Shown one piece after another: positions 33,006 to 42,683 of a DNA stretch of 64,000 bases. The position numbers and the translations under genes are program-made. Every line of letters begins with the position of its first letter. Position 1 is the first letter of the stretch. The stretch covers positions 88,316-152,315 of the forward strand of contig NZ_FIZY01000006.1 of NCBI RefSeq assembly GCF_900060185.1. The letters are read 5' to 3'. The notes beneath the pieces were generated by a model. It was given only the letters and a program-made list of their open reading frames with translations, ran no database searches and was not told the origin of the DNA. This DNA comes from Grimontia marina. GTDB lineage: Bacteria; Pseudomonadota; Gammaproteobacteria; Enterobacterales; Vibrionaceae.

Positions 33006-33455
33006 TTACATGTCGAGCAAACTACTCAAATCCTTCTTCAGCGCATCTACTTTCTTGTTAGCATTCTGGGAACGGTTGGCTTCACCAATCAGGTATTCAA
33101 TCGTGTCCGAGAGCGTCGCATCGAGTTCCTGCGCTTTCAAAGACAATTTTTCCCAAACTCGGAAGTCCAGGTCAATCGACTTTTTGCGAGTGTGCTCTTG
33201 TTCAGCATTAAAGTGACGCTTACGCTTCGCACGAATCGCCTGCTTGAGCTTAGTATCAAGCTCTGAAGACATATGTTCGCCGATCCATTCGATCACTTTT
33301 GTAGGCTCGTGTTCGAGCGCTAACAGTGACTTCACCGCAGCTTCGACCTCGCTGGTGTCGACATAACGCGTAACGTTCGCACCTTCTTTATGCTTTTTGA
33401 CCAGATAGATCCATTTCCATCCGGCTTCGAGGTTTTCAAGTTGTTGATATTTCAT
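33006..33455 (-). CDS. matP: MatP, macrodomain Ter organiser
   Basis: Binds matS sites across the replication terminus and keeps the Ter region condensed and near the division site. 149 aa, E. coli length. It opens MKYQQLENLEAGWKWIYLVKK and has the conserved KRKRHFNAEQEHTRKKSIDL stretch leading into the ribbon-helix-helix (DLDFRVWEKLSLKAQ); the C-terminal coiled coil is short. Divergent from lonH, as in enterics. Its presence close to dif and matS sites supports the Ter assignment. Confidence 0.96.
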   Translation of the reverse strand: MKYQQLENLEAGWKWIYLVKKHKEGANVTRYVDTSEVEAAVKSLLALEHEPTKVIEWIGEHMSSELDTKLKQAIRAKRKRHFNAEQEHTRKKSIDLDFRVWEKLSLKAQELDATLSDTIEYLIGEANRSQNANKKVDALKKDLSSLLDM

Positions 33456-33500
33456 AATTCGAGTTTTATTTGGTTGAGAGCAAAATAAATGTGAAATACA

Positions 33501-33513
33501 GTGACAGCGTAAC
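33501..33513. promoter_or_regulatory. Near-matS sequence upstream of matP
   Basis: GTGACAGCGTAAC differs from the matS consensus GTGACRNYGTCAC at one position. It is 46 bp upstream of the matP start. Could be a weak MatP site or chance. Confidence 0.35.
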
Positions 33514-33693
33514 AGCAGTTTACTTTTTAATCAAATTAACTCTGCGTATCTCTTTGATCTTTTCTATTCAGATATCAAAACTGAACCCTTTTGTATCGAG
33601 GCTCTATTCACTTCGTTTCTTTAACACCGACAACTGGTTATCTTCGCTACTTTGAAGGAGCGTATTCATTTATACTCATCGGTAATTAATACA

Positions 33694-35400
33694 ATGAAAA
33701 AGTTGATACCCAAACGTATGCAAGAAGTTTCCTGGCAGTCCGTCGTGCCGCAGTTTTCTCATGTTGAAGCGCACATTCGTCAATACGCCGCTATCGAAGC
33801 GACCTCTCCTTGTGCATTGCAACCGAGATTAAAAAGCAGCATTGAACGTCTCGTTCATGAGCATCACTTCCCGCGTCTTCTTCTGGTGACAGCGCCAGAT
33901 GTTTATGACTACCTGAAATTGCTCGAGAACATGGCGAAAGCGGCGCTACCGTCAGATGATATGCCTGTGGTCATCGCAGAGAATATCGATGAAGTTCAGC
34001 TGTTTGGCGCAGTGTATCCGAACAACTCGGATGTGACAACGTCACGAACTGTAAATGGTCTCCTCCATCAAGCAAATGGCGGCGTGCTTCTCATTTCTCT
34101 TGGCTGCATTCTTGCCCAACCCAACGTTTGGAGCCGATTGAAGTCTCTACTTTCAACAAACAAGCTTGGCTGGAAAAGCGCAAAGCCTGATGTTTACTGC
34201 GAGCTACCACCACCTTCAGAAATTTCCGTCAGAGTTATCGTTGTTGGCGATCGCGCATTGATGTCTGACTTTGAAGCTGGCGAACCTGAATTACATGGTT
34301 TGGCGAGCTACACCGAATTCGAACAGGACATGTATCTGACTGAAGAGAACGTTGGTACCTACCTGTCAGTGCTAAAAGGCCATCAACAAGCTTTTGGTAT
34401 CAAGCCTCTCGATCCAGAAGCCGCTCAACGTGTTATGCAGGCTGGTGCAAGATATACCGAAGATCAGGAAAGATTGCCGCTCTGCCCGCTTTGGACACAA
34501 ACCTTATTGCGAGAAGCTGACTACCAAAGCACTGGCGAGACAATTGTGGCAGCAGATGTTGAAGCTGCCATCGAAGCCAAATACTTCAGGGAGTCTTACC
34601 TGCCATTACGCGCGGTTGATGACATCCACAAAGGTCAGGTATTCATTGATACCCGTGGCGAACACATAGGTCAGGTAAACGGCCTAACAGTGATTGAAAT
34701 GCCAGGACATCCGATGGCTTACGGCGAGCCCGCACGTATTTCCTGTGTGGTTCACTTCGGTGACGGCGATATTGCAGATGTTGAGCGTAAAGCAGAACTC
34801 GGTGGCAACATACACGCCAAAGGGATGATGATCATGCAGGCGTTCGTTAGTGCTGCGCTGGACTTAGACGAACCGCTGCCATACTCCGCCTCCATTGTGT
34901 TTGAGCAGTCTTACTGTGAAGTTGATGGCGACAGTGCTTCCCTTGCTGAGCTTTGTGCGTTTGTCAGTGCCCTGTCTCAAACCCCAATTAATCAAAGCAT
35001 CGCCATCACCGGTGCTGTTGACCAATTTGGACGTGTACAGGCCGTTGGCGGCATCAACGAAAAAATCGAAGGCTTCTATCACATCTGTGAGCATAGAGGT
35101 CTGACAGGTGATCAGGGCGTTATCTTGCCCAAGACCAACCTCAACGCGCTGTGCCTGAGCAAAGAAGTCACTGAAGCTATTCGCGACGGAAACTTCCACA
35201 TTTGGGCAGTCGAACATGTTGAGGAAGCTTTCCCACTGATCACAGGCTTACCATTTAGCGGTGATGAGGAAGAGGAAAATGGTGTTGAAACTGAGACACT
35301 TCTCGGCAAAATAGCCCAGAGAATTGATGTTTTTCATCACGGTGAGACCCGTCACACATCCTTAATAAATAAGCTTAAAAACTGGTTAAAACACAACTGA
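33694..35400 (+). CDS. lonH: Lon-like protease LonH/YcbZ
   Basis: 568 aa from ATG 33694 (MKKLIPKRMQEVSWQ); an upstream TTG gives a doubtful N-terminus. N-terminal AAA-like part without a convincing Walker A (as in YcbZ), middle region with NGLLHQANGGVLLISLG, and a C-terminal Lon protease domain with catalytic serine in DGDSASLAELCAFVSAL and lysine in GGINEKIEGFYHIC. Same neighbours as E. coli ycbZ (matP and fabA). Carries a perfect matS site inside the gene. Substrates unknown. Confidence 0.9.
   Translation: MKKLIPKRMQEVSWQSVVPQFSHVEAHIRQYAAIEATSPCALQPRLKSSIERLVHEHHFPRLLLVTAPDVYDYLKLLENMAKAALPSDDMPVVIAENIDEVQLFGAVYPNNSDVTTSRTVNGLLHQANGGVLLISLGCILAQPNVWSRLKSLLSTNKLGWKSAKPDVYCELPPPSEISVRVIVVGDRALMSDFEAGEPELHGLASYTEFEQDMYLTEENVGTYLSVLKGHQQAFGIKPLDPEAAQRVMQAGARYTEDQERLPLCPLWTQTLLREADYQSTGETIVAADVEAAIEAKYFRESYLPLRAVDDIHKGQVFIDTRGEHIGQVNGLTVIEMPGHPMAYGEPARISCVVHFGDGDIADVERKAELGGNIHAKGMMIMQAFVSAALDLDEPLPYSASIVFEQSYCEVDGDSASLAELCAFVSALSQTPINQSIAITGAVDQFGRVQAVGGINEKIEGFYHICEHRGLTGDQGVILPKTNLNALCLSKEVTEAIRDGNFHIWAVEHVEEAFPLITGLPFSGDEEEENGVETETLLGKIAQRIDVFHHGETRHTSLINKLKNWLKHN
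34033..34045. other. matS: matS site (perfect consensus)
   Basis: GTGACAACGTCAC, full match to GTGACRNYGTCAC. Inside lonH, 0.6 kb from the matP start. Confidence 0.9.
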
Positions 35401-35463
35401 TCCGAGTTGTTTAGCTTACACGTGTACGCTAATCTGCTCCTATCTTTTTGCAGGAGCAGTTTA

Positions 35464-35982
35464 ATGCTAATGAAACGCCACTCTTATGACAGAGACGACC
35501 TCCTAGCCTCTAGCCAAGGAGAGCTTTTCGGCCCAGGTCGTCCACAACTTCCAGCACCTAACATGCTGATGATGGATCGCATTTCTAACATCACGGACGA
35601 AGGTGGTGACCACGGCAAAGGCTTTATCATTGCCGAGTTAGACATTACTCCAGACCTGTGGTTCTTCGATTGCCACTTCCCTGGTGACCCAGTTATGCCT
35701 GGCTGTCTTGGCCTTGACGCGATGTGGCAGCTGGTTGGATTCTTCCTCGGATGGGTCGGTGGTGAAGGTAAAGGTCGCGCACTGGGTGTTGGCGAAGTGA
35801 AATTTACCGGTCAAATCCTGCCTACGGCAAAGAAAGTGACTTATGAAATCCAGATGAAGCGCGTTATCAACCGCAAACTGGTGATGGGTCTGGCTGATGG
35901 CCGTGTGCTGGTGGATGGCAAAGAAATCTACGTAGCGAAAGACCTGAAAGTAGGTTTGTTCCAAGACACCTCTTCTTTCTAA
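35464..35982 (+). CDS. fabA: 3-hydroxydecanoyl-ACP dehydratase/isomerase FabA
   Basis: Makes and isomerises 2-decenoyl-ACP, the branch point of unsaturated fatty acid synthesis. 172 aa from ATG 35464, with CAGGAG upstream. Nearly the E. coli protein: [14 protein letters not shown], the catalytic histidine in [17 protein letters not shown] and aspartate in LGLDAMWQL, then [18 protein letters not shown] and [13 protein letters not shown] at the end. Downstream of lonH (63 bp) as in enterics. Confidence 0.97.
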   Translation: MLMKRHSYDRDDLLASSQGELFGPGRPQLPAPNMLMMDRISNITDEGGDHGKGFIIAELDITPDLWFFDCHFPGDPVMPGCLGLDAMWQLVGFFLGWVGGEGKGRALGVGEVKFTGQILPTAKKVTYEIQMKRVINRKLVMGLADGRVLVDGKEIYVAKDLKVGLFQDTSSF

Positions 35983-36007
35983 GTCGATATCGACACGCCA
36001 AATTCTA

Positions 36008-36029
36008 AACCGCCTCCGGGCGGTTTTTT
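36008..36029 (+). terminator. fabA terminator
   Basis: AACCGCC / GGCGGTT around a TCCG loop, then TTTTG. 26 bp after the fabA stop. Confidence 0.88.
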
Positions 36030-36127
36030 GTTAATTGTTGTTTTACCTCCTCTACTGTCCCCTTAACAAGCTAAATGCTAGCCACTATCTCTCAGTAGCG
36101 ATGTGTAAGTAGGAGCAATATTATAAA

Positions 36128-36141
36128 GTTATAGTGCATTA
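36128..36141. repeat. Dispersed repeat copy 3
   Basis: GTTATAGTGCATTA, one base different from the other two copies, 61 bp beyond the rmf stop. Confidence 0.6.
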
Positions 36142-36153
36142 AGTGGTAAACAA

Positions 36154-36173
36154 AAGCCCCGTTTTCCGGGGCT
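36154..36173 (-). terminator. rmf terminator
   Basis: On the minus strand AGCCCCG / CGGGGCT around GAAAA followed by TTTTG, about 30 bp past the rmf stop. Confidence 0.85.
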
Positions 36174-36201
36174 CATGTATAGTTTGGTATGGGTTAAAAA
36201 G

Positions 36202-36372
36202 TTACTTCAGCATCGATACTTTCGTATCTCGACCTTCGCGCCAACCTCCTAGCCATTGGCTGCGCGCGTCCATGGCTTGATAGGGACATGTCTCAGAGGA
36301 TCGACCGTTTACACCAGCTTGATAGCCTTTCGCTTGTGCTCGCTCTAAACGATCTCGCTTCTGTCTTTTCAT
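36202..36372 (-). CDS. rmf: Ribosome modulation factor
   Basis: 56-aa protein that pairs 70S ribosomes into inactive 100S dimers in stationary phase. Sequence features: MKRQKRDRLERAQAKGYQAG start, NGRSSETCPY, then DARSQWLGGWREGRD, all hallmarks of RMF. An AGAGGG ribosome site precedes the ATG. Next to fabA, as in enteric bacteria, and with its own terminator. Too short for a 60-codon ORF filter. Confidence 0.95.
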   Translation of the reverse strand: MKRQKRDRLERAQAKGYQAGVNGRSSETCPYQAMDARSQWLGGWREGRDTKVSMLK

Positions 36373-36537
36373 ATATTCGCCCTCTTATCCTAAGATGGTT
36401 GTATCTTTTCAGTGAGGTTTCATTCAAGTTGATCTTTTATGACCCTCACCAATTAAGATTCACGCATGGTTAATAAATAATCAAGCATCGAAAGGCTCAT
36501 CCAACATAAATTTGTGAAGATGAGCCAGAAAGTGAAA

Positions 36538-38391
36538 TTACTTTTTACGACGGAAAATACCGCCTAATGCCAGCAAACCAAGGCCTAGCACACCAATACC
36601 ACCACCGCTACGTTCTATGGTTCTTACTTCATACGGACGAGCAGTAATTTGAGCGGTATCGTCACGAGTCAGTTTGACCGCAACCAACTCTTCAGTGCCG
36701 TTACAACGTGCATCATGCGCAACGGATGAATAACCGCCAGCACAGTAGAATGCAGAAGCGGCGATAGCACCATCGTCATTGATATCAAAGGCTTCTGCGA
36801 TACGGAACTGGTTATTATTGCCCGAAGCATTTCCGTCATTGGTCAGGTCATCTAAAAGCCAAGCAGACGAACTGCCAATCGCCCCACCATGTGCGTAGAT
36901 GTAGCCACGTTGACGGCGTGAACGATCACGAGCGTTTTCAGTGTCTACCTTACCCACCAGCTCATTATTGACGTTGATAGCGGCGGCAGTACCGTTATAG
37001 CCAGTGAAGAAAAGTGCGTTTTGGGAAGAGCCAAGAAGTGTTGTCTTCGTTTCATCACCATTACCAGTCGGAGCATTTACAAAGATAGTTTCTGCATAAG
37101 CACCGTTATTCAAACGCGCGCTTTTCGCCACACCGACAACTAGACCGTTGCTGTTGATGTCAGTCGCTTCTGTATAGCGATAAACAATGTCGCCGCCTTG
37201 GCGTATATCGACGCCAGGGATGAGTGACATTTCCCAGCAACGTTTCGTTGCACCATCGATACAGTTAGCAAAGTCATTTACTGGTGTATATTTCACTGCT
37301 CGAGCATAGAAGCGGCTGTCATTATAAGTATTGAAGCCAACCATCGTTGGTGCAGTGGCACCAGATACCATAGCTGCAGCATTTACGCTCGCCTGAGCCG
37401 TATCATCGGTATTCCCCGTAGGCGCATTGCTTGGCGTTTGGAAGTCGGCAATTGCAAAAGCATTGACTGCATCATTTTCAGTGATACCAGATGCAAGCCA
37501 GATTGACGCTTGGTTTGCAAACTGGAAATACTGACAAGCGCGGTCTGAGTAATCAAGGCTATTTGCACAGCTTGAAAGATTCCCTAAGCCAATATCCTGT
37601 GGAACTTTGTTTCCATTCCCAGCATCAGCCATGTTTGCCACTGAAGCAGAACCGAAAACAATTGTCTTGCCTGCTGCGTCAATTACACCGTTGGCGTTGG
37701 TTTGCCCAATACCATCTATAACGGAGCCCAAACCAGTCGGTGGCAATAGCTCTGCGTCACCGTAGAAGCCTCTTCTTTGGAAAGCACGCGCATTGTTAGA
37801 GCCTACTTTGAAGTAAGGGCTACTTGAAGCACCTACCGGAATTGAACCACTAACTGCATTTATAACCACATTTGTCGAGGCTGGATCAGGATTGCTCAAA
37901 GAAGTATCCTCAATGCCATCGCCAAATGGATTTACATCAGCACCATCGAGCTTGGCAACACTATTGCTGCTAAACCCTTGTGTCCAAGCATCGATTTCTT
38001 TCTTTAGACCACCAAGACAGTTTTGTTCGCTGTCTTGGCTATTACAGACGGTTCCGCTGGCTTGAACGCCATACCATTTCTCGTCAGCCCACTCTTCACA
38101 GGTGTTATAGCCGAGATAATCACGACAATAGCGGTAAAGGTCATCCTGACTGTTGATGAAGTGCTCGACATCAACCATGTACGGAAGCTCTTCTGAATAA
38201 TTCAGACCAACCGGGCCGCTTAGCCCTTCTACGGCTACCTTCGAAGAATCAGAAGAAATAGCGGTTGCCTGAGAGGAATTGCTTGAAGGCGAGTCCAATA
38301 GTTGAACTTGGTAATAAGCAGCATTTGCTACCGCAGGGATACCTGCTATCGCAAGCGCGATAGCAGATAGTTTGAATTTGTTGAATTGCAT
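36538..38391 (-). CDS. DUF3466 family secreted protein with GlyGly-CTERM-like tail
   Basis: 617 aa from ATG 38389-38391. Signal peptide (KFKLSAIALAIAGIPAVANAA), a long beta-rich extracellular-type body with repeated motifs of the kind ATDINSNGLVVGVAKSA and FDINDDGAIAASAF, and a C-terminal SGGGIGVLGLGLLALGG followed by IFRRKK, which looks like a GlyGly-CTERM signal for rhombosortase. Its start overlaps the uup stop (TAATG), so it is translated in the rlmL-grx-uup operon. Function unknown. Confidence 0.87.
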   Translation of the reverse strand: MQFNKFKLSAIALAIAGIPAVANAAYYQVQLLDSPSSNSSQATAISSDSSKVAVEGLSGPVGLNYSEELPYMVDVEHFINSQDDLYRYCRDYLGYNTCEEWADEKWYGVQASGTVCNSQDSEQNCLGGLKKEIDAWTQGFSSNSVAKLDGADVNPFGDGIEDTSLSNPDPASTNVVINAVSGSIPVGASSSPYFKVGSNNARAFQRRGFYGDAELLPPTGLGSVIDGIGQTNANGVIDAAGKTIVFGSASVANMADAGNGNKVPQDIGLGNLSSCANSLDYSDRACQYFQFANQASIWLASGITENDAVNAFAIADFQTPSNAPTGNTDDTAQASVNAAAMVSGATAPTMVGFNTYNDSRFYARAVKYTPVNDFANCIDGATKRCWEMSLIPGVDIRQGGDIVYRYTEATDINSNGLVVGVAKSARLNNGAYAETIFVNAPTGNGDETKTTLLGSSQNALFFTGYNGTAAAINVNNELVGKVDTENARDRSRRQRGYIYAHGGAIGSSSAWLLDDLTNDGNASGNNNQFRIAEAFDINDDGAIAASAFYCAGGYSSVAHDARCNGTEELVAVKLTRDDTAQITARPYEVRTIERSGGGIGVLGLGLLALGGIFRRKK

Positions 38392-40310
38392 TACGATTCC
38401 TTTTGCATCTCTTCGAGTTCTTCCCATCGTTCAAAGGCGGTTTCCAACTCAGCTTCTGCCTCGCTCAAACGCTGCAGGACAGGCTGGGTTTCTTCCGTGC
38501 TTTTCTGGAAGAACGCAGGATCGTTTACCGATTCCTGTATTTGCGCGATTTCATTCTCTAGGTTTTCAATAAGCTGTGGAAGTGCTTCAAGCTCTCTTTG
38601 TAACTTGTAAGACAGTTTTTTGCCCGGCTTATTGTTATTTGCCTGTTTTTTAGGCGCTTCTTCCTTTGGAGTTTCCTTCGCTTTCGTTTTTTCTGATTCG
38701 ATGGTCTTGAGGTAGTTCTCACGCTGCTGCATTGCATCGTGATAGCCACCGACAAATTTACGGATGACACCATCGCCTTCAAAAATCCAGCTATGGGTTA
38801 CGGTATTGTCGACGAACTGACGATCGTGGCTCACCAACAGTAACGTACCCTGATAATTGGCAAGCAATTCTTCCAAAAGTTCCAGCGTTTCGATGTCCAA
38901 ATCGTTGGTTGGTTCATCGAGTACCAAAAGATTGCAGGGTTTTAGGAAAATGCGTGCCAGCAGAAGCCTGTTTTTCTCGCCACCTGACAGCGCTTTTACT
39001 GGCGTACGGGCTCGACGTGGATGGAACAAGAAGTCTTGTAGATAACCGAGCACATGTCGCTTACGGCCCCCGACTTCTACTTCCATTTTGCCTTCTGCTA
39101 AGTTGTCGATAACCGTCTTTTCCGGATCCAGTTTTTCGCGGTACTGGTCAAAGTAAGCGACTTCCAACTTGGTACCCACATGGAACTTACCGGAGTCTGG
39201 TGAGATTTTTTCCAGCATCAGCTTCAACAGCGTACTTTTACCGCAGCCATTGGGGCCGATCAGCGCGATACGATCTCCGCGCATCACATTGAAACTGAAA
39301 TCACCGATGATCTTTTTACCATCCCAATGGTAATCGATGTCACTGGCTTCAAACACAATCTTGCCCGAGCGTACAGCTTCATCCAGTTGAATGTTTGCAT
39401 TGCCCTGCACTTCTACGCGATCTGCACGCTCTCGACGAAGCTGTTTCAGAGCGCGAACACGACCTTCATTGCGGGTACGGCGTGCTTTGATGCCTTGGCG
39501 AATCCAGGTTTCTTCCTGAGCCAGTTTCTTATCAAATTCGGCATTTTGCTCTGCTTCCACGCGGAGCATCTCTTCTTTGCCTTCGAGATATTTCTCGTAG
39601 TCACCCGGCCATGAAGTCAGTTGGCCACGGTCCAAATCGACAATACGGGTTGCCATAGATCGGATAAACGCGCGATCGTGCGAAATGAAGACGATGGCAC
39701 CTTTGAAATCTTTCAGGAAGGTTTCCAGCCAGATGATGGTTGCCACATCAAGGTGGTTGGTTGGCTCATCAAGCAGCAGAACGTCAGGATCACACACCAG
39801 CGCGCGAGCCAGCGCCGCTTTGCGCTGCCAGCCACCAGAGAGCTCGGAAAGCTTTTTAGTGCCATCCAGTTTCAATGCGCCTAATACCGTGGTCAGTTGG
39901 TTTTCAAAACGCCATGCACCGGAATGTTCCAGTTGCTCTTGAACACGTGCCAAGCGATTAATGTTCTTCTCGCTTGGGTCATGCTCAATTAAGCCCAGAA
40001 GGTCGTGATACTCTTTGAGTTGCGCACCAACCTCTGCCAATCCTTCAGCGACATAATCAACAACACTTCCCTCAGCATCACGCGGAGGATCCTGCTCTAG
40101 TTGGGAAACTTTCAGATCTTGTTGGCGGTTAATGCTGCCGTCGTCGAGTTGAACGGTGCCATGAATCACCTTCATTAAGGTTGATTTACCTGCGCCATTA
40201 CGGCCAACCAAACAAACCCGCTCGCCCTGCTGCAGGACAAACTCTGCGTGATCCAGCAACGGGTTATCACCATAAGCCAGTTGCGCGTTAGTGATGTTAA
40301 TCAATGCCAT
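38391..40310 (-). CDS. uup: ABC-F ATPase Uup
   Basis: 639 aa, soluble. Two ABC ATPase domains with Walker A GRNGAGKST (about 35) and GPNGCGKST (about 350), signatures LSGGW and LSGGE, and DEPTNHLD / DEPTNDLD Walker B segments, plus the inter-domain linker and a Lys/Glu-rich C-terminal coiled coil (residues ~550-639). Uup is linked to ribosome function and precise excision of transposons in E. coli. Overlaps grx by 14 bp. Confidence 0.93.
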   Translation of the reverse strand: MALINITNAQLAYGDNPLLDHAEFVLQQGERVCLVGRNGAGKSTLMKVIHGTVQLDDGSINRQQDLKVSQLEQDPPRDAEGSVVDYVAEGLAEVGAQLKEYHDLLGLIEHDPSEKNINRLARVQEQLEHSGAWRFENQLTTVLGALKLDGTKKLSELSGGWQRKAALARALVCDPDVLLLDEPTNHLDVATIIWLETFLKDFKGAIVFISHDRAFIRSMATRIVDLDRGQLTSWPGDYEKYLEGKEEMLRVEAEQNAEFDKKLAQEETWIRQGIKARRTRNEGRVRALKQLRRERADRVEVQGNANIQLDEAVRSGKIVFEASDIDYHWDGKKIIGDFSFNVMRGDRIALIGPNGCGKSTLLKLMLEKISPDSGKFHVGTKLEVAYFDQYREKLDPEKTVIDNLAEGKMEVEVGGRKRHVLGYLQDFLFHPRRARTPVKALSGGEKNRLLLARIFLKPCNLLVLDEPTNDLDIETLELLEELLANYQGTLLLVSHDRQFVDNTVTHSWIFEGDGVIRKFVGGYHDAMQQRENYLKTIESEKTKAKETPKEEAPKKQANNNKPGKKLSYKLQRELEALPQLIENLENEIAQIQESVNDPAFFQKSTEETQPVLQRLSEAEAELETAFERWEELEEMQKES

Positions 40311-40551
40311 GTTTTACTAACCAAGTGTTTAAAGCTGAAGAATCGAATGGCCAGCCCAGTTCATCGTCGACTGAGCCGTCATTATTTTGGAGAGAAAGCA
40401 CCGGAATGGTGACGCCGTAACGCTCAAACAAAGCGTCATCAAACGCTATGTCTACAATGCGCAAGGCAGCGGTTTTACCCGCTGCCTGATATAGCGCCAA
40501 TGCCTCTTCACATAAGTGACACCCTTCCGTGCTGTAGAGGATTAAGGCCAT
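40297..40551 (-). CDS. Glutaredoxin-like thioredoxin-fold protein
   Basis: 84 aa from ATG 40549-40551. It begins [20 protein letters not shown] with a redox CHLC motif and shows a DIAFDDALFERYGVTIPVL beta-strand with cis-proline, typical of the DUF836/glutaredoxin-like family. Start overlaps the rlmL stop (TAATG). Role in reducing an unknown partner. Confidence 0.88.
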   Translation of the reverse strand: MALILYSTEGCHLCEEALALYQAAGKTAALRIVDIAFDDALFERYGVTIPVLSLQNNDGSVDDELGWPFDSSALNTWLVKHGID

Positions 40552-42683
40552 TAACCTTCCTTGTGTGTGATAATCCAACAGTTATGAATCTGCTTGTTAC
40601 GCTCAAAATCCGTAGGGATTGAGCGATTTGTAATGTTCTGAGCTTGTAAGCCTACCTCTGCCAGCGCTTCGACATCCATTTTGAAGTTACGCTTGTTGTT
40701 AGAGAAGACGATTTCGCCGCCTTCACGCAGCAGGCGCTTAAGCTCTGTCATCAGTTTGATGTGATCTCGTTGGACATCAAACGTATCGAGCATGCGCTTA
40801 GAGTTCGAGAAGGTCGGCGGATCGATAAAAATCAGGTCATATTGCCCTTTCGCCAACGACAGCCACTTCAGGCAGTCTGCTTGCTCAAACATGTGTTGAC
40901 GACCTACTTTGCCGTTAAGCTTCATGTTGCGCTCAGCCCACGCAAGATAGGTTTTCGACATATCTACCGTGGTCGTTGATTTAGCACCGCCTACTGCTGC
41001 GTGAACGGTCGCTGTGCCGGTGTAAGCAAACAGGTTGAGGAAATCTTTGCCTTTCGCTTTTTCACCCAGCATCTTGCGTGTATAGCGGTGATCCAGGAAT
41101 AAGCCCGTATCCAGGTAATCGTAGAGATTCACCTCTAACGTCACACCGTATTCTTGAACTTTCATAAAGCGCTTGGCTTCACCTAACTTCTCGTACTGGT
41201 TGGTACCCTTTTGCTTCTCTCGGGTTTTCAACACCACGTTATTGGCATTGACGCCCGTCACAGCGATGGTTGCGCGAACCATGTCCAGCAGACGACGACG
41301 TGCCTTCTCTTCTGGGACGGTTTTAGGCGGTGCATATTCCTGAATAACAATGTTGTCGCTGTAACGGTCAATTGCCGCGTTGTACTCTGGCAGGTCTGAA
41401 TCGTATAGACGGTAACATTCAACACCTTGTTGCTTAGCCCACTTTTCCAACTTCTTGATATTTTTGCGAAGACGGTTGGTAAACTCAGGCGCCACATCAG
41501 CGACCGGCGCAGGCTCACCCTGTGACGTTGTCACCTCACCACGTGCGGTAATGTGATAAGTCTTCATCACACAGTCAAGCGCACCATTACGGAGCTTGTA
41601 AGTATTGTCTGCTCGCATGCGCAAGCAGCTCAGCAACTCGTCAGAACCCGAGTAGATGGATGCTATCGAGCCTTTAAATTGGCTTTTCAATTGAACGCCA
41701 AGCTGAGTGTATAGCGCGATAAGACCTGGCGTAGTGCCCAGACGCTCACCGTATGGAGGGTTACAGATGATATTGCCTTCTTCGAAGCCTTCTGGACGTG
41801 CCAGTTCCGCTGCATCGCCCAACTCAAACTGAATCAGTTCAGCTACACCAGCACGACGGGCGTTTGCTTTGGCGGTTTCCAGTACGCGACGGTCGTTATC
41901 GAAGCCGAAGAACTTACTTTCGCACTTCGCAGGGCCTTTCTTCGACTTGAAAGTTACTTCTGCGTGTACTTCCATCCACTCTTCACGATTGAATGATTTC
42001 AGTGCTTCAAAGCCCCAACGCTTGCGTTTCAAGCCTGGCGCCACTTCCGCGGCCATCATCGCCGCTTCAATCAGCAAGGTACCGGAACCACACATTGGGT
42101 CCAGCAAAGGCTTATCAAACGTCCAACCACTTTTCATGACCAATGCCGCAGCATTGGTTTCACGAAGCGGTGCAGCGCCAGATTCAGTGCGATAGCCGCG
42201 TTGGTGCAAGCCAGAACCCACCATGTCGATACCCAGTAGGCCTTGCTCTTTAGAGAGTCGCATGTGAATGCGTAGGTCTGGTTGCTCACGATCGATGCTA
42301 GGGCGATCCAAGTCCGCCTTGACGAAGCGGTCTACAATCGCGTCTTTCACTTTCAACGCACCATACTGGCTGTTTCGGATTTCACGGTTTGTACCATTGA
42401 AATCAACAGCAATACGCTTTCTCTCGCTGAAATATTGTGGCCAGTTAATGGCAGATGCGCCCAGATACAGGTCCATGTCGTCACGCACTGCGAATTCACC
42501 CAAAACAAGAATGAAGCGTGACGCCGTGCGGCTCCATAAACAGCACGTGTAGAGAGTTTTTTCATCCGCGCGGAAGCGAACACCAGCGCTTACAGCTTTC
42601 ACACTGCTGGCACCCAGTTTTTGTAGTTCTTCTGCTAGCAGATTTTCTAAACCGCGGGAGGTAATTGCTAAATATTGATTCAT
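40551..42683 (-). CDS. rlmL: 23S rRNA guanine methyltransferase RlmL (RlmKL fusion)
   Basis: Bifunctional enzyme for m2G2445 and m7G2069 of 23S rRNA. 710 aa from ATG 42681-42683 ([20 protein letters not shown]). THUMP domain (about 45-155), first methyltransferase with the catalytic NPPYGERLG motif, second domain with [20 protein letters not shown] and [13 protein letters not shown]. First gene of a four-gene leftward operon. A perfect matS site falls inside the coding sequence. Confidence 0.95.
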   Translation of the reverse strand: MNQYLAITSRGLENLLAEELQKLGASSVKAVSAGVRFRADEKTLYTCCLWSRTASRFILVLGEFAVRDDMDLYLGASAINWPQYFSERKRIAVDFNGTNREIRNSQYGALKVKDAIVDRFVKADLDRPSIDREQPDLRIHMRLSKEQGLLGIDMVGSGLHQRGYRTESGAAPLRETNAAALVMKSGWTFDKPLLDPMCGSGTLLIEAAMMAAEVAPGLKRKRWGFEALKSFNREEWMEVHAEVTFKSKKGPAKCESKFFGFDNDRRVLETAKANARRAGVAELIQFELGDAAELARPEGFEEGNIICNPPYGERLGTTPGLIALYTQLGVQLKSQFKGSIASIYSGSDELLSCLRMRADNTYKLRNGALDCVMKTYHITARGEVTTSQGEPAPVADVAPEFTNRLRKNIKKLEKWAKQQGVECYRLYDSDLPEYNAAIDRYSDNIVIQEYAPPKTVPEEKARRRLLDMVRATIAVTGVNANNVVLKTREKQKGTNQYEKLGEAKRFMKVQEYGVTLEVNLYDYLDTGLFLDHRYTRKMLGEKAKGKDFLNLFAYTGTATVHAAVGGAKSTTTVDMSKTYLAWAERNMKLNGKVGRQHMFEQADCLKWLSLAKGQYDLIFIDPPTFSNSKRMLDTFDVQRDHIKLMTELKRLLREGGEIVFSNNKRNFKMDVEALAEVGLQAQNITNRSIPTDFERNKQIHNCWIITHKEG
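41522..41534. other. matS: matS site (perfect consensus)
   Basis: GTGACGTTGTCAC, full match to GTGACRNYGTCAC; inside rlmL, 7.5 kb from the other perfect site. Confidence 0.9.

Noticed and set aside
33652..33693. TTG start for lonH
   Set aside because: The added 14 residues have no family similarity that I can see; the ATG at 33694 gives the expected start.
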